From positions 24,240 to 88,239 of IMG/VR virus record IMGVR_UViG_3300035670_000111: DNA of 64,000 bases, one strand, 5' to 3'. A program made the position numbers and the translations under genes. This DNA comes from a virus. Below, in pieces: positions 18,074 through 26,012 of this stretch. The notes under the pieces were generated by a model. That model saw only the letters and a program-made list of their open reading frames with translations, did no database searches and was not told the DNA's origin. Positions within the stretch are counted from its first letter, which is position 1. Every line of letters starts with the position of its first letter.

Positions 18074-18228
18074 TAATTCACCGCCTTAGGTCTGCTCATA
18101 GCTTTGTCTAACCACATCATTCTTTCTCTAAACGACAACGATTTAATATCGCTTAAAGACCATCCTGGATAGAAGTACACTAAATAGTTATAGGCCTCTA
18201 TAACTAATTCGTAACTTGTTTCATTCTC
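18073..18228 (-). CDS. Tail assembly chaperone frameshift extension (51 aa, no start of its own)
   Basis: Open frame in the +1 register relative to the chaperone gene. It encodes a well-formed peptide with segments such as YELVIEAYNYLVYFYPGW and LSFRERMMWLDKAM, and its TAA overlaps the tape measure ATG by one base (TAATG), which marks it as real. There is no ATG, GTG or TTG near its beginning; the frame is open only from 18246 downward. Expression therefore most likely needs ribosomes to shift near the chaperone stop, giving a protein of about 320 residues. Confidence 0.75.
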   Translation of the reverse strand, partial: ENETSYELVIEAYNYLVYFYPGWSLSDIKSLSFRERMMWLDKAMSRPKAVN

Positions 18229-18232
18229 GAAA
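18221..18232 (-). other. Candidate +1 ribosomal frameshift site
   Basis: The last codons of the short chaperone frame read TTT CGA GAA TGA. A tRNA-Phe on TTT can slip one base forward to TTC while the slow CGA codon or nearby stop delays the ribosome; translation then continues GAG AAT GAA into the extension frame. This is inferred from codon pairing only; a minus-two shift would give the same frame. Confidence 0.5.
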
Positions 18233-19036
18233 CAAGTCTGCCAGGGTTAGTGGCAGTGGTACCTCCGCTTCGCAAGATGTGCACGATTTCTTTATTTCGC
18301 TAAGTTGTGGTCCGGGGTTGCGGTCTGTTATGGCCTTGATTAAATCACGGCGATCTTTAAGACTTAGGTCCTTGATCTGCTGTACGTTGAGTACAGGCAT
18401 GCCGTTTATGGATTCAATACAGCTCTTTAACAAGATGGTGTCTAGTTCAGCTGCATTCTTATTTGTTGCATTTACTAGCGCTTTTTGAGCGCTTCCGGTA
18501 GGAAGTCCTACCGTTACTTTTCCTACTTTGCAATCAAGTGTAAAAACTCGGTCTGACTCATCTAGAGTTTTTGTCTCTACGTCTGTGCTTAGGTCTATCT
18601 CAAAGGTCTGCTCTTCTCCGCAGCTAGTGCAGATAGGCATTACTTTTACCTTAGGTCCAAACGTTGCAACTCGGATTGCAAGAAGCAAGGCTTCTCGATC
18701 TCCGGCTAGAAGAGAATCTAAAGTCTCTTTGTCAGCAGGCTTATCGCCTACTTTTACTGTAGCTCTTTCTAGAATAGTCAATAGAGCTTTTCCAGGGTCT
18801 CCTATGCGAGCAATGATCTCTTCATCGGATCCGGTAAGTTCTCTAATTTCAGCAGTATTTATAGTTCCGTCAAAAGGATCTGTTAATCCTCCTGGAAGAA
18901 CTACTGATGTATCAGGTGGTAGCGACACTTCTACTTTTGGTGTTGGTGTCGCTACCTCCTGAGCAGAAGTAGCTTCTGCTACAAGCTTATTTGCAAGTGC
19001 AGGGTTATTTGATGCGCTGATAGTTTCTGTAGCCAT
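18221..19036 (-). CDS. Tail assembly chaperone (short, unshifted form)
   Basis: 271 residues, located between the tube and tape measure genes, exactly where tailed phages keep the chaperone that coats the tape measure. It has an acidic, Pro-rich N-terminus, then a compact domain with two CTSC pairs near residues 142 and 250, which could hold zinc. The end of the frame overlaps a second open frame lacking a start codon that runs to the tape measure start, the pattern of a programmed frameshift (see the extension and slip site). A T4 gp26-like baseplate role was considered and is the main alternative. Confidence 0.7.
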   Translation of the reverse strand: MATETISASNNPALANKLVAEATSAQEVATPTPKVEVSLPPDTSVVLPGGLTDPFDGTINTAEIRELTGSDEEIIARIGDPGKALLTILERATVKVGDKPADKETLDSLLAGDREALLLAIRVATFGPKVKVMPICTSCGEEQTFEIDLSTDVETKTLDESDRVFTLDCKVGKVTVGLPTGSAQKALVNATNKNAAELDTILLKSCIESINGMPVLNVQQIKDLSLKDRRDLIKAITDRNPGPQLSEIKKSCTSCEAEVPLPLTLADLFRE

Positions 19037-19057
19037 TTAGTTTACCTTTTCTTTATT

Positions 19058-19696
19058 TTACAGTGCTGAAATTACTGTAGTGTCTGAGAGCTTCTGTGCA
19101 GAACCTGACTGAGTGTAGTTCTTAGCAAAGGTTACATCGAAGCCTTCGTGTACAAGAGTAATTGATTCAACGAGCAGGGTGTTTGATCCAGCATCAAGAT
19201 CGCTGTAGGACAACGAAGTTATCCAAGCGTTGTTAACACGGAATCGAACAGATGCATGTTGATCATATGCAGTATCCACTGCAGCTGTGCCACCAGATCC
19301 AGCGTATGCTGCTGGGTTTGGATGGCTTAGTACTGCGATATCTAGATCGCAGCGGAAGTCCGCACCAATTCCACTGGTTGCATTTGGAGTCAACACAGAG
19401 AATAGACGGCGCATCCAACGAGCATGAGAATCATTACCAAGCATTACTCCCTTTGATAGGGTGATTGGTGTAAATGAGCTCTGTCCAGGAATCTGGTGGA
19501 AGTTAGTGTTATAGCCACCTTCACGGTAAGCTATAGACTCAGTAGAGACACTTAGTCCAGAAAGAGAGACGAAACCCATCTTTCCAAAGGAAGATCCCCA
19601 CTTAGAATCGTTAGTTTGAGGGAGAAATTCAACCACAAACTTAAAATTACGTACCGGATCTGTTAAGAGGGTACTGAGGGTGTTATTTACGGGCAT
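19058..19696 (-). CDS. Tail tube protein (gp19-like)
   Basis: 212 residues with the gp19 tube pattern: DPVRNFKFVVEF at the start, GFVSLSGLSVSTESIAYREG, then the ITLSKGVML strand and a C-terminal VESITLVHEGFDV. Hexamers of this protein stack to form the inner tube pushed through the envelope on contraction. It lies next to the sheath gene, with the chaperone on the other side. Confidence 0.93.
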   Translation of the reverse strand: MPVNNTLSTLLTDPVRNFKFVVEFLPQTNDSKWGSSFGKMGFVSLSGLSVSTESIAYREGGYNTNFHQIPGQSSFTPITLSKGVMLGNDSHARWMRRLFSVLTPNATSGIGADFRCDLDIAVLSHPNPAAYAGSGGTAAVDTAYDQHASVRFRVNNAWITSLSYSDLDAGSNTLLVESITLVHEGFDVTFAKNYTQSGSAQKLSDTTVISAL

Positions 19697-19710
19697 CTTT
19701 ATCTATCTCC

Positions 19711-21270
19711 TTATGCCGAAGCTGTTCCGGTTATCTGACCAAGCTTGATCACAATAAACTCAGCTGGATACTCAAGGGCCACGCCAACTTCAATGTTAAC
19801 ACGACCATTTTGGATATCAGACTGGCTTGTTGTGCTTGCATCTACTTTTACGTAGTAAGCCTTGTCTGGACTGGATCCACGCAATCCGCCTTGCTGCCAG
19901 TAGCCACGTAGGAACGAGCCAAGGGCAACACGTAATTGAGACCACAGACGTTCGCTGTTGTTCTCAAATATTGCGAATGCGCTTCTATCAGTCAATTCTT
20001 TCTTAATATAGGTAAGAGAACGACGTACGCTGATGTAGCGATCTCCTGGAGTATTGTTCAGGGTGCGAGCGCCCATTACAACAATTCCGTTTCCAGGAAC
20101 TTGGCGGATAGCGTTTACTGGAACTGCACCAGTATTTAGGTCATCCAACTCAACGTTGGTGAACTGACGCTCCGTTGCTACAGCTAGTGCTACGCGGTTT
20201 GTCAAACCTGCAGGGGCTTTGAAAACTCCGCGAGAAGCATCTGTAGCCAAGAACTGGCCCATCATTGCTGCTCCTGGAGCTTGAGCTCTTGTTGCTCCGC
20301 CAGATGCACGTAGAGTGTCTGGAATAAGCAACCATGGGAAGTACGCGGCAGCGCATCCTCCGTCTGAATCTGGTGCAGCAGCCTTAACCTCTGTAAAGAA
20401 TGTCTTAGCTGTTGCTACGGTTTCTCCGATAGGTGAATCAATAATTGCAAATGCGTCTCCGCGAAGCTCGCAATAGTTGATTAGATCCCCCTGGATATTT
20501 ATCGCAAGGGTTCTTTCTGTACTTGTTCCTGTTGGAGTGTAGATATATGCTGCAGCAGGAATGTTAAATAGAAGGGGATTCTGAATAGCGTCAAAAGTAG
20601 CTAGAGCTACAGAGTAATCAGTTCTGCTTGGAGCTGATCCATTTACGCCACCAGTTAGATCCTTTAGACCATCAATTTCTGGAAGATCGTCAGGAGAAAC
20701 AGAAGCAGAGTTTTGATCCGCTACTGTTACGTATGCTGAAGAAGAATTTATGACAGATACCACATAACGAGGATCTGTTGAGTCCATGCTTAGATCAGTA
20801 AATTGTTCAAGAAGATTTGAATTAGCTACAGAGCCAATTGGAGCTCCATAAACTAAAAGAGTGAATCTATTGCTAGTTCCTGCTTCTTGTACTTCTACTG
20901 CAAGGTCATTTCCCCATGCTCCTTGGTTAGCTGCTCGAACCAAGAGGGTGTTCAATGCTGAGTTTGAACGGTCTGTCAATACTACAGAGGCCTGCGCTGC
21001 TCCTGAGCCTAGAATACGTCGCACATAAAGCTGACGACCACCATTGGCAAAGAAGTTGTATGCTGCCCATGTAGTTGGGTATGCGTCTTCAAGACTTCCA
21101 AAAGTCTTGACAAATTGTGTCCAAGAAGTTACAAGAACTGGAGTTACTGATGGTCCCTTTGCAAGGGTACCCACCAAAGCTCCTGCTGCCGTGCCCACAT
21201 CTGCAAGCGCGACTTCTTGAGGAAGCTCAACTTCTTGAATAAAGACGCCTGGTCTACTATATGTAGCCAT
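19711..21270 (-). CDS. Tail sheath protein
   Basis: 519 residues. The N-terminus YSRPGVFIQEVE, the segment TAAGALVGTLAKGPSVTPVLV, and the C-terminal RYISVRRSLTYIKKELTDRS and EYPAEFIVIKLGQ regions are typical of contractile sheath subunits. The sheath shortens to drive the tube. Its presence settles the virion as a myovirus type. Confidence 0.96.
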   Translation of the reverse strand: MATYSRPGVFIQEVELPQEVALADVGTAAGALVGTLAKGPSVTPVLVTSWTQFVKTFGSLEDAYPTTWAAYNFFANGGRQLYVRRILGSGAAQASVVLTDRSNSALNTLLVRAANQGAWGNDLAVEVQEAGTSNRFTLLVYGAPIGSVANSNLLEQFTDLSMDSTDPRYVVSVINSSSAYVTVADQNSASVSPDDLPEIDGLKDLTGGVNGSAPSRTDYSVALATFDAIQNPLLFNIPAAAYIYTPTGTSTERTLAINIQGDLINYCELRGDAFAIIDSPIGETVATAKTFFTEVKAAAPDSDGGCAAAYFPWLLIPDTLRASGGATRAQAPGAAMMGQFLATDASRGVFKAPAGLTNRVALAVATERQFTNVELDDLNTGAVPVNAIRQVPGNGIVVMGARTLNNTPGDRYISVRRSLTYIKKELTDRSAFAIFENNSERLWSQLRVALGSFLRGYWQQGGLRGSSPDKAYYVKVDASTTSQSDIQNGRVNIEVGVALEYPAEFIVIKLGQITGTASA

Positions 21271-21313
21271 TCGATTTTACTCCTTACTGTTAGGTTTTCT
21301 TTGGGTTCCGAAT

Positions 21314-21913
21314 TTATATCTCTATTGGTTCGAAGTCTGTAAATTGCTCTTCTAGTGTGATGTTTGGTGGTGTTAGCACTTCGTATACTTGGTTCAACTG
21401 AGCTGGGAGGAATTCCGAGCTAACTTGAACATTGTAGATATTACTGAACAGTCTTTTATCTTGTTCTGTAGTATCTCGTTTAACGAACCCCAGCACATCT
21501 ACCCTGCGTACAGTGCCATCTTCAGGGATTTGTAGGAGTCCGAACCTAAGTGGTAAACGACCTGGAGCAAATAACGCATTGATTATTTGTCGATCATGTC
21601 GTGGTTGACGAGAGTATGTAGTTATCTGATATAACAAGTTAACTGGTATTGGATACCAACCCTCGTACTCTTCTTCTGAATCTGCTCCTTCTGGAAGATA
21701 TCCATAAGGAACATAGCCTCTGTGTGCTCGTTCAAAAGCTTCATTTATTCCAACAAGCTCAATTGTAATGTATGGGTAGCTCTGTTGACGGATCTCAACG
21801 TCTGGCTGACCAAACCAAACCCCTACAGATCTGGTTGGATTCCCGGAATCCGCAACAGTTATGCCAGATAGCAGAGTCTTTAGAGCTTGATCTTCATTTA
21901 TTAAATAAGGCAT
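21314..21913 (-). CDS. Tail terminator/neck protein
   Basis: 199 residues beginning PYLINEDQALKTLLSG, with a central IPVNLLYQITTYSRQPRHDR stretch of the kind found in tail-completion proteins that measure a fixed number of subunits at the head end of the tail. Position between the HK97 gp10-like neck gene and the sheath gene supports a terminator (T4 gp15-like) assignment. Overlaps the preceding gene by one base. Confidence 0.65.
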   Translation of the reverse strand: MPYLINEDQALKTLLSGITVADSGNPTRSVGVWFGQPDVEIRQQSYPYITIELVGINEAFERAHRGYVPYGYLPEGADSEEEYEGWYPIPVNLLYQITTYSRQPRHDRQIINALFAPGRLPLRFGLLQIPEDGTVRRVDVLGFVKRDTTEQDKRLFSNIYNVQVSSEFLPAQLNQVYEVLTPPNITLEEQFTDFEPIEI

Positions 21914-22236
21914 CAGATCAACCTAGCCTTCTTTAAATGTTTTTCTATCTCATTTTCCATACCAGTCTGGTACAGATCTTGAAGAAAAGTTCGTATGGCA
22001 GGGGCTGGAGGGATTGACTGGGTGCCGTATTCCAGGGTCAGAATTGAGTTTTTAAACATAGGTGGGTATTGGACGACGTATTCCCCGTCCTCGATACTTA
22101 CACGTAGATGTGAAGAGACTTCTGCAGGCCAACCTAAATCTTTGGCAAAGTCTCTAAGCTCCATAGTTAACTCTGAAGCTGAGTCTTCTGCCGCTTCTGC
22201 GTACGCCTTTACTAAGAATTTGGAGAGTGGATTCAC
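21913..22236 (-). CDS. HK97 gp10-like neck/tail-completion protein
   Basis: 107 residues; the C-terminal segment LEYGTQSIPPAPAIRTFL carries the E-x-G-T...P-x-P pattern of HK97 gp10-like proteins, which sit at the head-tail interface. It starts with GTG in a GTGA overlap with the small gene before it, and its stop overlaps the terminator gene, placing it in a tight neck cluster. Confidence 0.7.
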   Translation of the reverse strand: MNPLSKFLVKAYAEAAEDSASELTMELRDFAKDLGWPAEVSSHLRVSIEDGEYVVQYPPMFKNSILTLEYGTQSIPPAPAIRTFLQDLYQTGMENEIEKHLKKARLI

Positions 22237-22388
22237 TTATTCCGAATCCTATTCGTGAGTAGATACCCTGCAACAAGGCCAACAAGAAGGGGTTTCTTGG
22301 TGTCTTTGAGGTTAGCTAAACCACGAATGAATTCTTCTTTATCGGCTTGGGTCTCAGCCCTATTTAGCCGGTTAATAAGTGCAATCAT
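22233..22388 (-). CDS. Small protein, 51 aa, neck operon
   Basis: Short gene found in the gap before the gp10-like gene. A clean GGAGG ribosome site stands four bases before the ATG and the TGA overlaps the next gene's GTG, so it is very likely translated. The peptide starts MIALINRLNRAETQADK and ends with a hydrophobic patch (PLLVGLVAGYLLTNRI) that may be a membrane or packing helix. Not recognised. Confidence 0.7.
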   Translation of the reverse strand: MIALINRLNRAETQADKEEFIRGLANLKDTKKPLLVGLVAGYLLTNRIRNK

Positions 22389-22463
22389 AATTCCTCCATT
22401 GAGGCGCAAGGTAAAGCAGCAGGGTTCCGGGTTTCCCCGGCGTCAATCCAAGGATAAAGAAAA

Positions 22464-22482
22464 AGCCCCCATATTGGGGGCT
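22464..22482 (-). terminator. Rho-independent terminator
   Basis: On the minus strand AGCCCCC, loop AATAT, GGGGGCT is followed directly by TTTTTCTTT. It lies just after the Lys-rich gene and before the neck genes, so it ends or attenuates the fibre-block transcript; the neck and tail genes downstream then need read-through or their own promoter. Confidence 0.9.
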
Positions 22483-22488
22483 AAATTC

Positions 22489-22809
22489 TTACTTCTTTTT
22501 CTTCTTTTCCCGCTTCTCTTCGGCCTTTTCGCCCTTCTTGCCCTCTTTCTTTTCGTGGGCTTTTTCCTTCTTTTCTATGCCTTTGATAATCTTCTTGTCA
22601 ATAGCGATATCTTTACGCATAGTCTTAGGGTTGGCTTTTTTGCCGTGAGCTTTGTCTTTCTTTTCAAACTCTTCTTTTTGTTCTTTGTCAAGCTTCCTGG
22701 TTAGGTAAGCATCGACCGGTTCGTCCTTGGACTTGACGTACTTGCCCTTCATCATCTTAGCCTTAGGCTTTTTCATTAGGGTCTTCTTTCTGACAGGTGC
22801 AGCCACCAC
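22489..22809 (-). CDS. Lysine/glutamate-rich protein, 106 aa
   Basis: Very charged, low-complexity protein with runs of Lys and Glu and a tail KREKKKKK; probably a helical or disordered DNA- or RNA-binding or packing protein. Starts at GTG (two in tandem) or possibly at the ATG 12 codons in; none has a strong ribosome site. It is the last gene before a strong terminator. No family recognised. Confidence 0.55.
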   Translation of the reverse strand: MVAAPVRKKTLMKKPKAKMMKGKYVKSKDEPVDAYLTRKLDKEQKEEFEKKDKAHGKKANPKTMRKDIAIDKKIIKGIEKKEKAHEKKEGKKGEKAEEKREKKKKK

Positions 22810-22818
22810 AGCCGCAGG

Positions 22819-22923
22819 TTACTTCTTCTTGCTCTGGCGAGCTGATTTGCACGTGTTGCAGCGGCATTTGCATCCTTTCATAGCTTTGGACTTAGTACAT
22901 TTACAACCACAGGAAGCACACAT
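22819..22923 (-). CDS. Cysteine-rich 34-residue protein
   Basis: Eight cysteines in 34 residues, arranged as CASCGCKC at the start and CKCRCNTC later, then a basic tail (SARQSKKK). Such density suggests metal binding in the manner of a metallothionein or a tiny zinc knot. The ATG overlaps the stop of the preceding small gene by one base (TAATG), and a GAAAGG ribosome site lies upstream. Too short for automatic calling but well placed in the operon. Confidence 0.7.
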   Translation of the reverse strand: MCASCGCKCTKSKAMKGCKCRCNTCKSARQSKKK

Positions 22924-23060
22924 TATTTTTTACCTTTCTTAGGGGCAGGTACCTTAGATTTTCCTTTACCCTCCGGCACACAGTTAGGGACTTTCTTACC
23001 AGCTTGGCTTTTAAAGCCCACCTGGACATAACCTTTCCAGCAGGGATTACTTTTTGCCAT
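22923..23060 (-). CDS. Small phage protein with NPCWKGY...VPNCVP motif, 45 aa
   Basis: The peptide contains SNPCWKGYVQVG and KKVPNCVPEGK, a motif pair I recognise from many tailed-phage small proteins and from the C-termini of some structural proteins; its function is not known. The tail is Lys/Pro-rich. It starts inside the end of the preceding small gene and ends with a TAATG onto the Cys-rich gene. Confidence 0.75.
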   Translation of the reverse strand: MAKSNPCWKGYVQVGFKSQAGKKVPNCVPEGKGKSKVPAPKKGKK

Positions 23061-23181
23061 TCTTCTTTTTCACCTTCTTGGGTAGTCGCTTACCTTTGGG
23101 AGTCTTTTCTTCCCACTCAGCAGCCATCTTAGGGTCATTAGCATACATCCACTTACGCTGAGCTTGGGACTTGAATGGCAC
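23047..23181 (-). CDS. Small phage protein with FKSQAQRKWMYA motif, 44 aa
   Basis: GTG start seven bases after a GAGG ribosome site. The sequence FKSQAQRKWMYANDPKMAAE followed by a basic tail belongs to a very common family of 40-80 residue phage proteins of unknown function, often found near head or neck genes. It overlaps the next small gene by 14 bases, giving a coupled trio of microproteins. Confidence 0.75.
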   Translation of the reverse strand: MPFKSQAQRKWMYANDPKMAAEWEEKTPKGKRLPKKVKKKNGKK

Positions 23182-23184
23182 GGT

Positions 23185-23766
23185 TTAACCTCGGTTTGTT
23201 CTAGAAACGAATGGGGTGTAGTTAGCGTATTCCTGGAACTGGGGATCATTGATGAGCTCTTCAGCATTAACCTGGTTACAGTCAATTGTAAAGAGGGTAT
23301 AGTCGTCAGTAATGATTCCCTTAGGGAAGATCTGCTTTACCGCAAATACTTGTTTTCTAAAGACCACCCTATCGCGTAGATATGCGTCTGGGTTAGTAGG
23401 CAGATACTGAAGCTCTGGGATAACCCTTGATTCTCCACCAGATAAGCTGGATCCATCGATGATATCCATGTTAATGGTAATTCTAAGAACGTCGGTGTTG
23501 TAGAAGCCTCGTTCACTCTGTACAGTTACGCCCTGGAATAGAGCAGCATTAACTACTGGGATTGTATGAGGTCCGTGATATCTACGACCTCCTCCTACGC
23601 TGCTTCCCACGTCATAAAGAGCGTCTACTTGGGTTAGGTCCTGGTCATATAACCACCAGTCGATTTCGTAACCTACAGTACGAACAACTTCTTTGGTGGT
23701 ACCAGAAATAATAGACCCACGCTCATGTTGGATACTAAACCGGCCCTCCCGCTGTTCTCCACGCAC
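23185..23766 (-). CDS. Probable neck/head-completion protein, 193 aa
   Basis: GTG start five bases after GAGGAG. The protein is strand-rich with segments GYEIDWWLYDQDLTQVDALY and PVVNAALFQGV that look structural; the rest, including IITDDYTLFTIDCNQVNAEE, fits a small beta-barrel head-closure protein. It lies upstream of the gp10-like and terminator genes in the same direction. Assignment is from position and style, not a clear family match. Confidence 0.55.
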   Translation of the reverse strand: MRGEQREGRFSIQHERGSIISGTTKEVVRTVGYEIDWWLYDQDLTQVDALYDVGSSVGGGRRYHGPHTIPVVNAALFQGVTVQSERGFYNTDVLRITINMDIIDGSSLSGGESRVIPELQYLPTNPDAYLRDRVVFRKQVFAVKQIFPKGIITDDYTLFTIDCNQVNAEELINDPQFQEYANYTPFVSRTNRG

Positions 23767-23768
23767 TT

Positions 23769-23993
23769 TTACTCCTCTACTGGAAGGCTGTACTCATCGA
23801 TTAGAGGGTCGTATGTTGCTCCAACTACTATGTTATGTGATTCGAGTGGCATTTTGTCTGATACGTCTTTAATTACAGGTTCGCTTAAAAAGATAGCGCC
23901 AAGGCGTTCATCGGTATGTAGGATGTCTACAACCTGGTTATCAATGATAAAAGCAATCTTGACTGGTGGTATTTCTTGAGTGTAATCAGCCAT
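23769..23993 (-). CDS. Hypothetical protein, 74 aa
   Basis: Small acidic protein containing a strand pair (KIAFIIDNQVVDILHTDERL) and a DPLIDEYSLPVEE tail. It overlaps the zinc-ribbon gene by eight bases and is followed after two bases by the neck protein. In other phages a similar gene carries the start of a head-tail completion operon. No function assigned. Confidence 0.6.
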   Translation of the reverse strand: MADYTQEIPPVKIAFIIDNQVVDILHTDERLGAIFLSEPVIKDVSDKMPLESHNIVVGATYDPLIDEYSLPVEE

Positions 23994-24228
23994 TTATTTC
24001 CTCCTTATAGATATTGGTTACTGCTTCCCACTTATGTAATGGGCAAGAGGCGTTAGGAAGCTTTGTCTTAAGCTTCATTATGCAGCCACACTCTTTGCAT
24101 TGAGTGGTGGCCTTTATAAATCTATCGCAGGTCTGACAGATCTCTAGTCTTTTCTGGGCAATATCGGTTTCTACTCGACCTATATTCTTATTGAATAGGT
24201 CCCAGGGACGGGCGGGTCTTTCGCTCAT
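23986..24228 (-). CDS. Zinc-ribbon protein, 80 aa
   Basis: Cysteine pattern CQTC, then CKECGC and SCPLHKW, the layout of a small treble-clef or zinc-ribbon family found next to head and neck genes of many aquatic phages. It likely binds one or two zinc ions. N-terminus is basic and Pro-rich. Overlaps the following gene by eight bases. Biological role not known. Confidence 0.7.
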   Translation of the reverse strand: MSERPARPWDLFNKNIGRVETDIAQKRLEICQTCDRFIKATTQCKECGCIMKLKTKLPNASCPLHKWEAVTNIYKEEING

Positions 24229-24236
24229 TTATACTC

Positions 24237-26012
24237 CTATATTGTCGCCAAGAAATTGTCTACGGTAGATCCTTGACTTCCTGTGGAAGGCGCCTTAATT
24301 ATACCCACAGAAGTTCCCTTGGTGGGGGAAGTTGGGGTATGGCTTAGATCAGCCCCAAGTTGCGATCCGCCAAGGTTTGATCCAGAATAGGCCTTTGCCG
24401 TTATTACGTTACCTACAGTAGTTACGTATACAGAGCCGACTGTAGTAAAGCCAGAGTTATTGCTAGATATCTGTAAAGAAGCGGCCTCGCTTACTACTTC
24501 AGACACAGAGCTGGCTATTACTAGGGACGATACATAGGTAGTTACGCTCCTAGTGCCGGTGTAGCAAGAATAAGTTGTGACGCTTCTAGTGCTGGTGTAG
24601 CAAGAATAATTAGTGGTGTACGCGGTATAGCAAGAGTAATTTGTGGGCTGGTTTACTTGCTGTGTATAGCAAGAGTAGACTGTTCTATTTCTAGTCGAAG
24701 TATAACAAGAATAACTTACCGGATTAGTTACGGTACGTGTAGAGGTATAGCAAGAATAGGTAGTAGGGGTTGTAGTAGTACTATTACTGGTGTAGCAAGA
24801 ATAAGTGGTTGGCGTAGCTGGGTTATAGCAAGAGTAGCTAGATAGCTCTTGTCCAGGGCTGCAATAGTAACAAGCAGTATAGGTGTTAATACACTCTCCG
24901 GAAATACCTTGACAGCAGTCATATCCAGCTATGCGCTGCTCATAGGTTTTAGTAATTGATGTTGCCGAATTTGAATAAGATCTAGCAGATCCTGGATTAG
25001 TAGTGACGCCAGAACAGCAGCTTCCTGATGGAGGGTTACTAGTACTTGTTACTTGACCTTGATTGCAGACTGTGGTGGTTCCACCTCCAGAACTAGTGAC
25101 GCCAGAACAACAGCTTCCTGAGGGAGGGTTACTAGAACCACTAACCTGTCCTTGATCGCAGACTGTAGAGGTTCCACCACCGCTTGTTATAACGCCGGAG
25201 CAGCAGTTAGTTCCAGAACAGCTTGAGTTTGAGCACCCAGTTAGGCCCTGATCGCAAACACTAACAGTTCCACTAGAAACTCCTGAGCAGCAGCTTCCAG
25301 AGGGCGGATTACTATAAGAATCTACGTATCCTCCGGTACATGCAGTTCCACCTCCGGAAGTAGTTACTCCAGAACAGCAGCTTCCAGAAGGAGGGTTGTT
25401 TGTGTTGGTGACCTGACTTTGGTTACAGGTTTGAGAGCTAGTTATGTCAGAGCAGCAATTTCCAGCAGGAGGACTATAGGTGTTAGTTGCCTGACTCTGA
25501 TCGCATACTGAAGTGCTTCCAGTAGTTACTCCAGAACAGCAATTGCCAGCAGGAGGGTTTGAGGTATTGGTAACTTGACTCTGATCACAAAAAGTTTGAG
25601 TGCTTGAAGTATACCTAGGATAAGCAGCCCACCAAGATCCAGCGGAGCTTATCCAGAAAGAAACGCCAGTTCCACCAGTGGTATCTGTTTGTATCTTTAC
25701 ATCAGTATTTCCAAGGTTAGCCGAAGCTATTGGATATGTGCTAGCCGCATCATCTGCAATAGCTGTGTTAGAACCACTGATACGCCAGTTTCCGCGTAGA
25801 GCTGTCCACACCTGACCTGAGTCAGCTGTTCCTAATCCATTTACAGTAGAAGTTCTATTAAACGCATCTTGTATTTTGGATGCAAACCATTGTTTCCATT
25901 GTCCACCCACTTTTACGAAGGCGCCAGTAGCGGTTTTCCATTGACCGCTTACTTTTACAGAAAGACCGCTAGCAGTCCTCCAGACGCCTCCTACTTTGGA
26001 TGAACCCGGCAT
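24237..26012 (-). CDS. Virion protein with 36-cysteine repeat block inserted in a jelly-roll-like domain
   Basis: 591 residues. Residues 1-45 hold short VKVxGQWK repeats seen in tail appendages. Residues 46-135 start a LamG/jelly-roll-like domain (FNRTSTVNGLGTADSGQVW, GSWWAAYPRY) that resumes at about residue 496 (SLVIASSVSEVV, GFTTVGSVYVTTVGN, QGSTVDNF) and runs to the end. Between the halves, about 360 residues are foreign: seven NPPSGSCCSGVT-like units, each with CDQ or CNQ, then eight YSCYT units. I count 36 cysteines. The block probably forms a disulfide-rich stalk or loop on a surface fibre. It follows small fibre genes and precedes a zinc-ribbon gene. Confidence 0.75.
   Translation of the reverse strand: MPGSSKVGGVWRTASGLSVKVSGQWKTATGAFVKVGGQWKQWFASKIQDAFNRTSTVNGLGTADSGQVWTALRGNWRISGSNTAIADDAASTYPIASANLGNTDVKIQTDTTGGTGVSFWISSAGSWWAAYPRYTSSTQTFCDQSQVTNTSNPPAGNCCSGVTTGSTSVCDQSQATNTYSPPAGNCCSDITSSQTCNQSQVTNTNNPPSGSCCSGVTTSGGGTACTGGYVDSYSNPPSGSCCSGVSSGTVSVCDQGLTGCSNSSCSGTNCCSGVITSGGGTSTVCDQGQVSGSSNPPSGSCCSGVTSSGGGTTTVCNQGQVTSTSNPPSGSCCSGVTTNPGSARSYSNSATSITKTYEQRIAGYDCCQGISGECINTYTACYYCSPGQELSSYSCYNPATPTTYSCYTSNSTTTTPTTYSCYTSTRTVTNPVSYSCYTSTRNRTVYSCYTQQVNQPTNYSCYTAYTTNYSCYTSTRSVTTYSCYTGTRSVTTYVSSLVIASSVSEVVSEAASLQISSNNSGFTTVGSVYVTTVGNVITAKAYSGSNLGGSQLGADLSHTPTSPTKGTSVGIIKAPSTGSQGSTVDNFLATI
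24548..24842 (-). repeat. Tandem YSCYT-coding repeats
   Basis: Eight copies of TAYTCTTGCTATACN-like DNA, separated by 12-45 bases of Ser/Thr/Arg-coding sequence. Unit spacing varies, so it is a degenerate tandem array that can change length by slippage or recombination. Confidence 0.8.
25008..25590 (-). repeat. Tandem NPPSGSCCSGVT-coding repeats
   Basis: Seven units of about 75-100 bases encode C-(D/N)-Q-x(n)-N-P-P-(S/A)-G-(S/N)-C-C-S-G-V-T. The core GGAAGCTGCTGTTCTGG-like stretch is nearly the same in most copies, while the linkers differ, which suggests recent unit duplication. Confidence 0.8.

Noticed and set aside
24548-25590. CRISPR-like array
   Set aside because: Repeats are coding (Cys-rich units), imperfect, and spacers are not of constant size.
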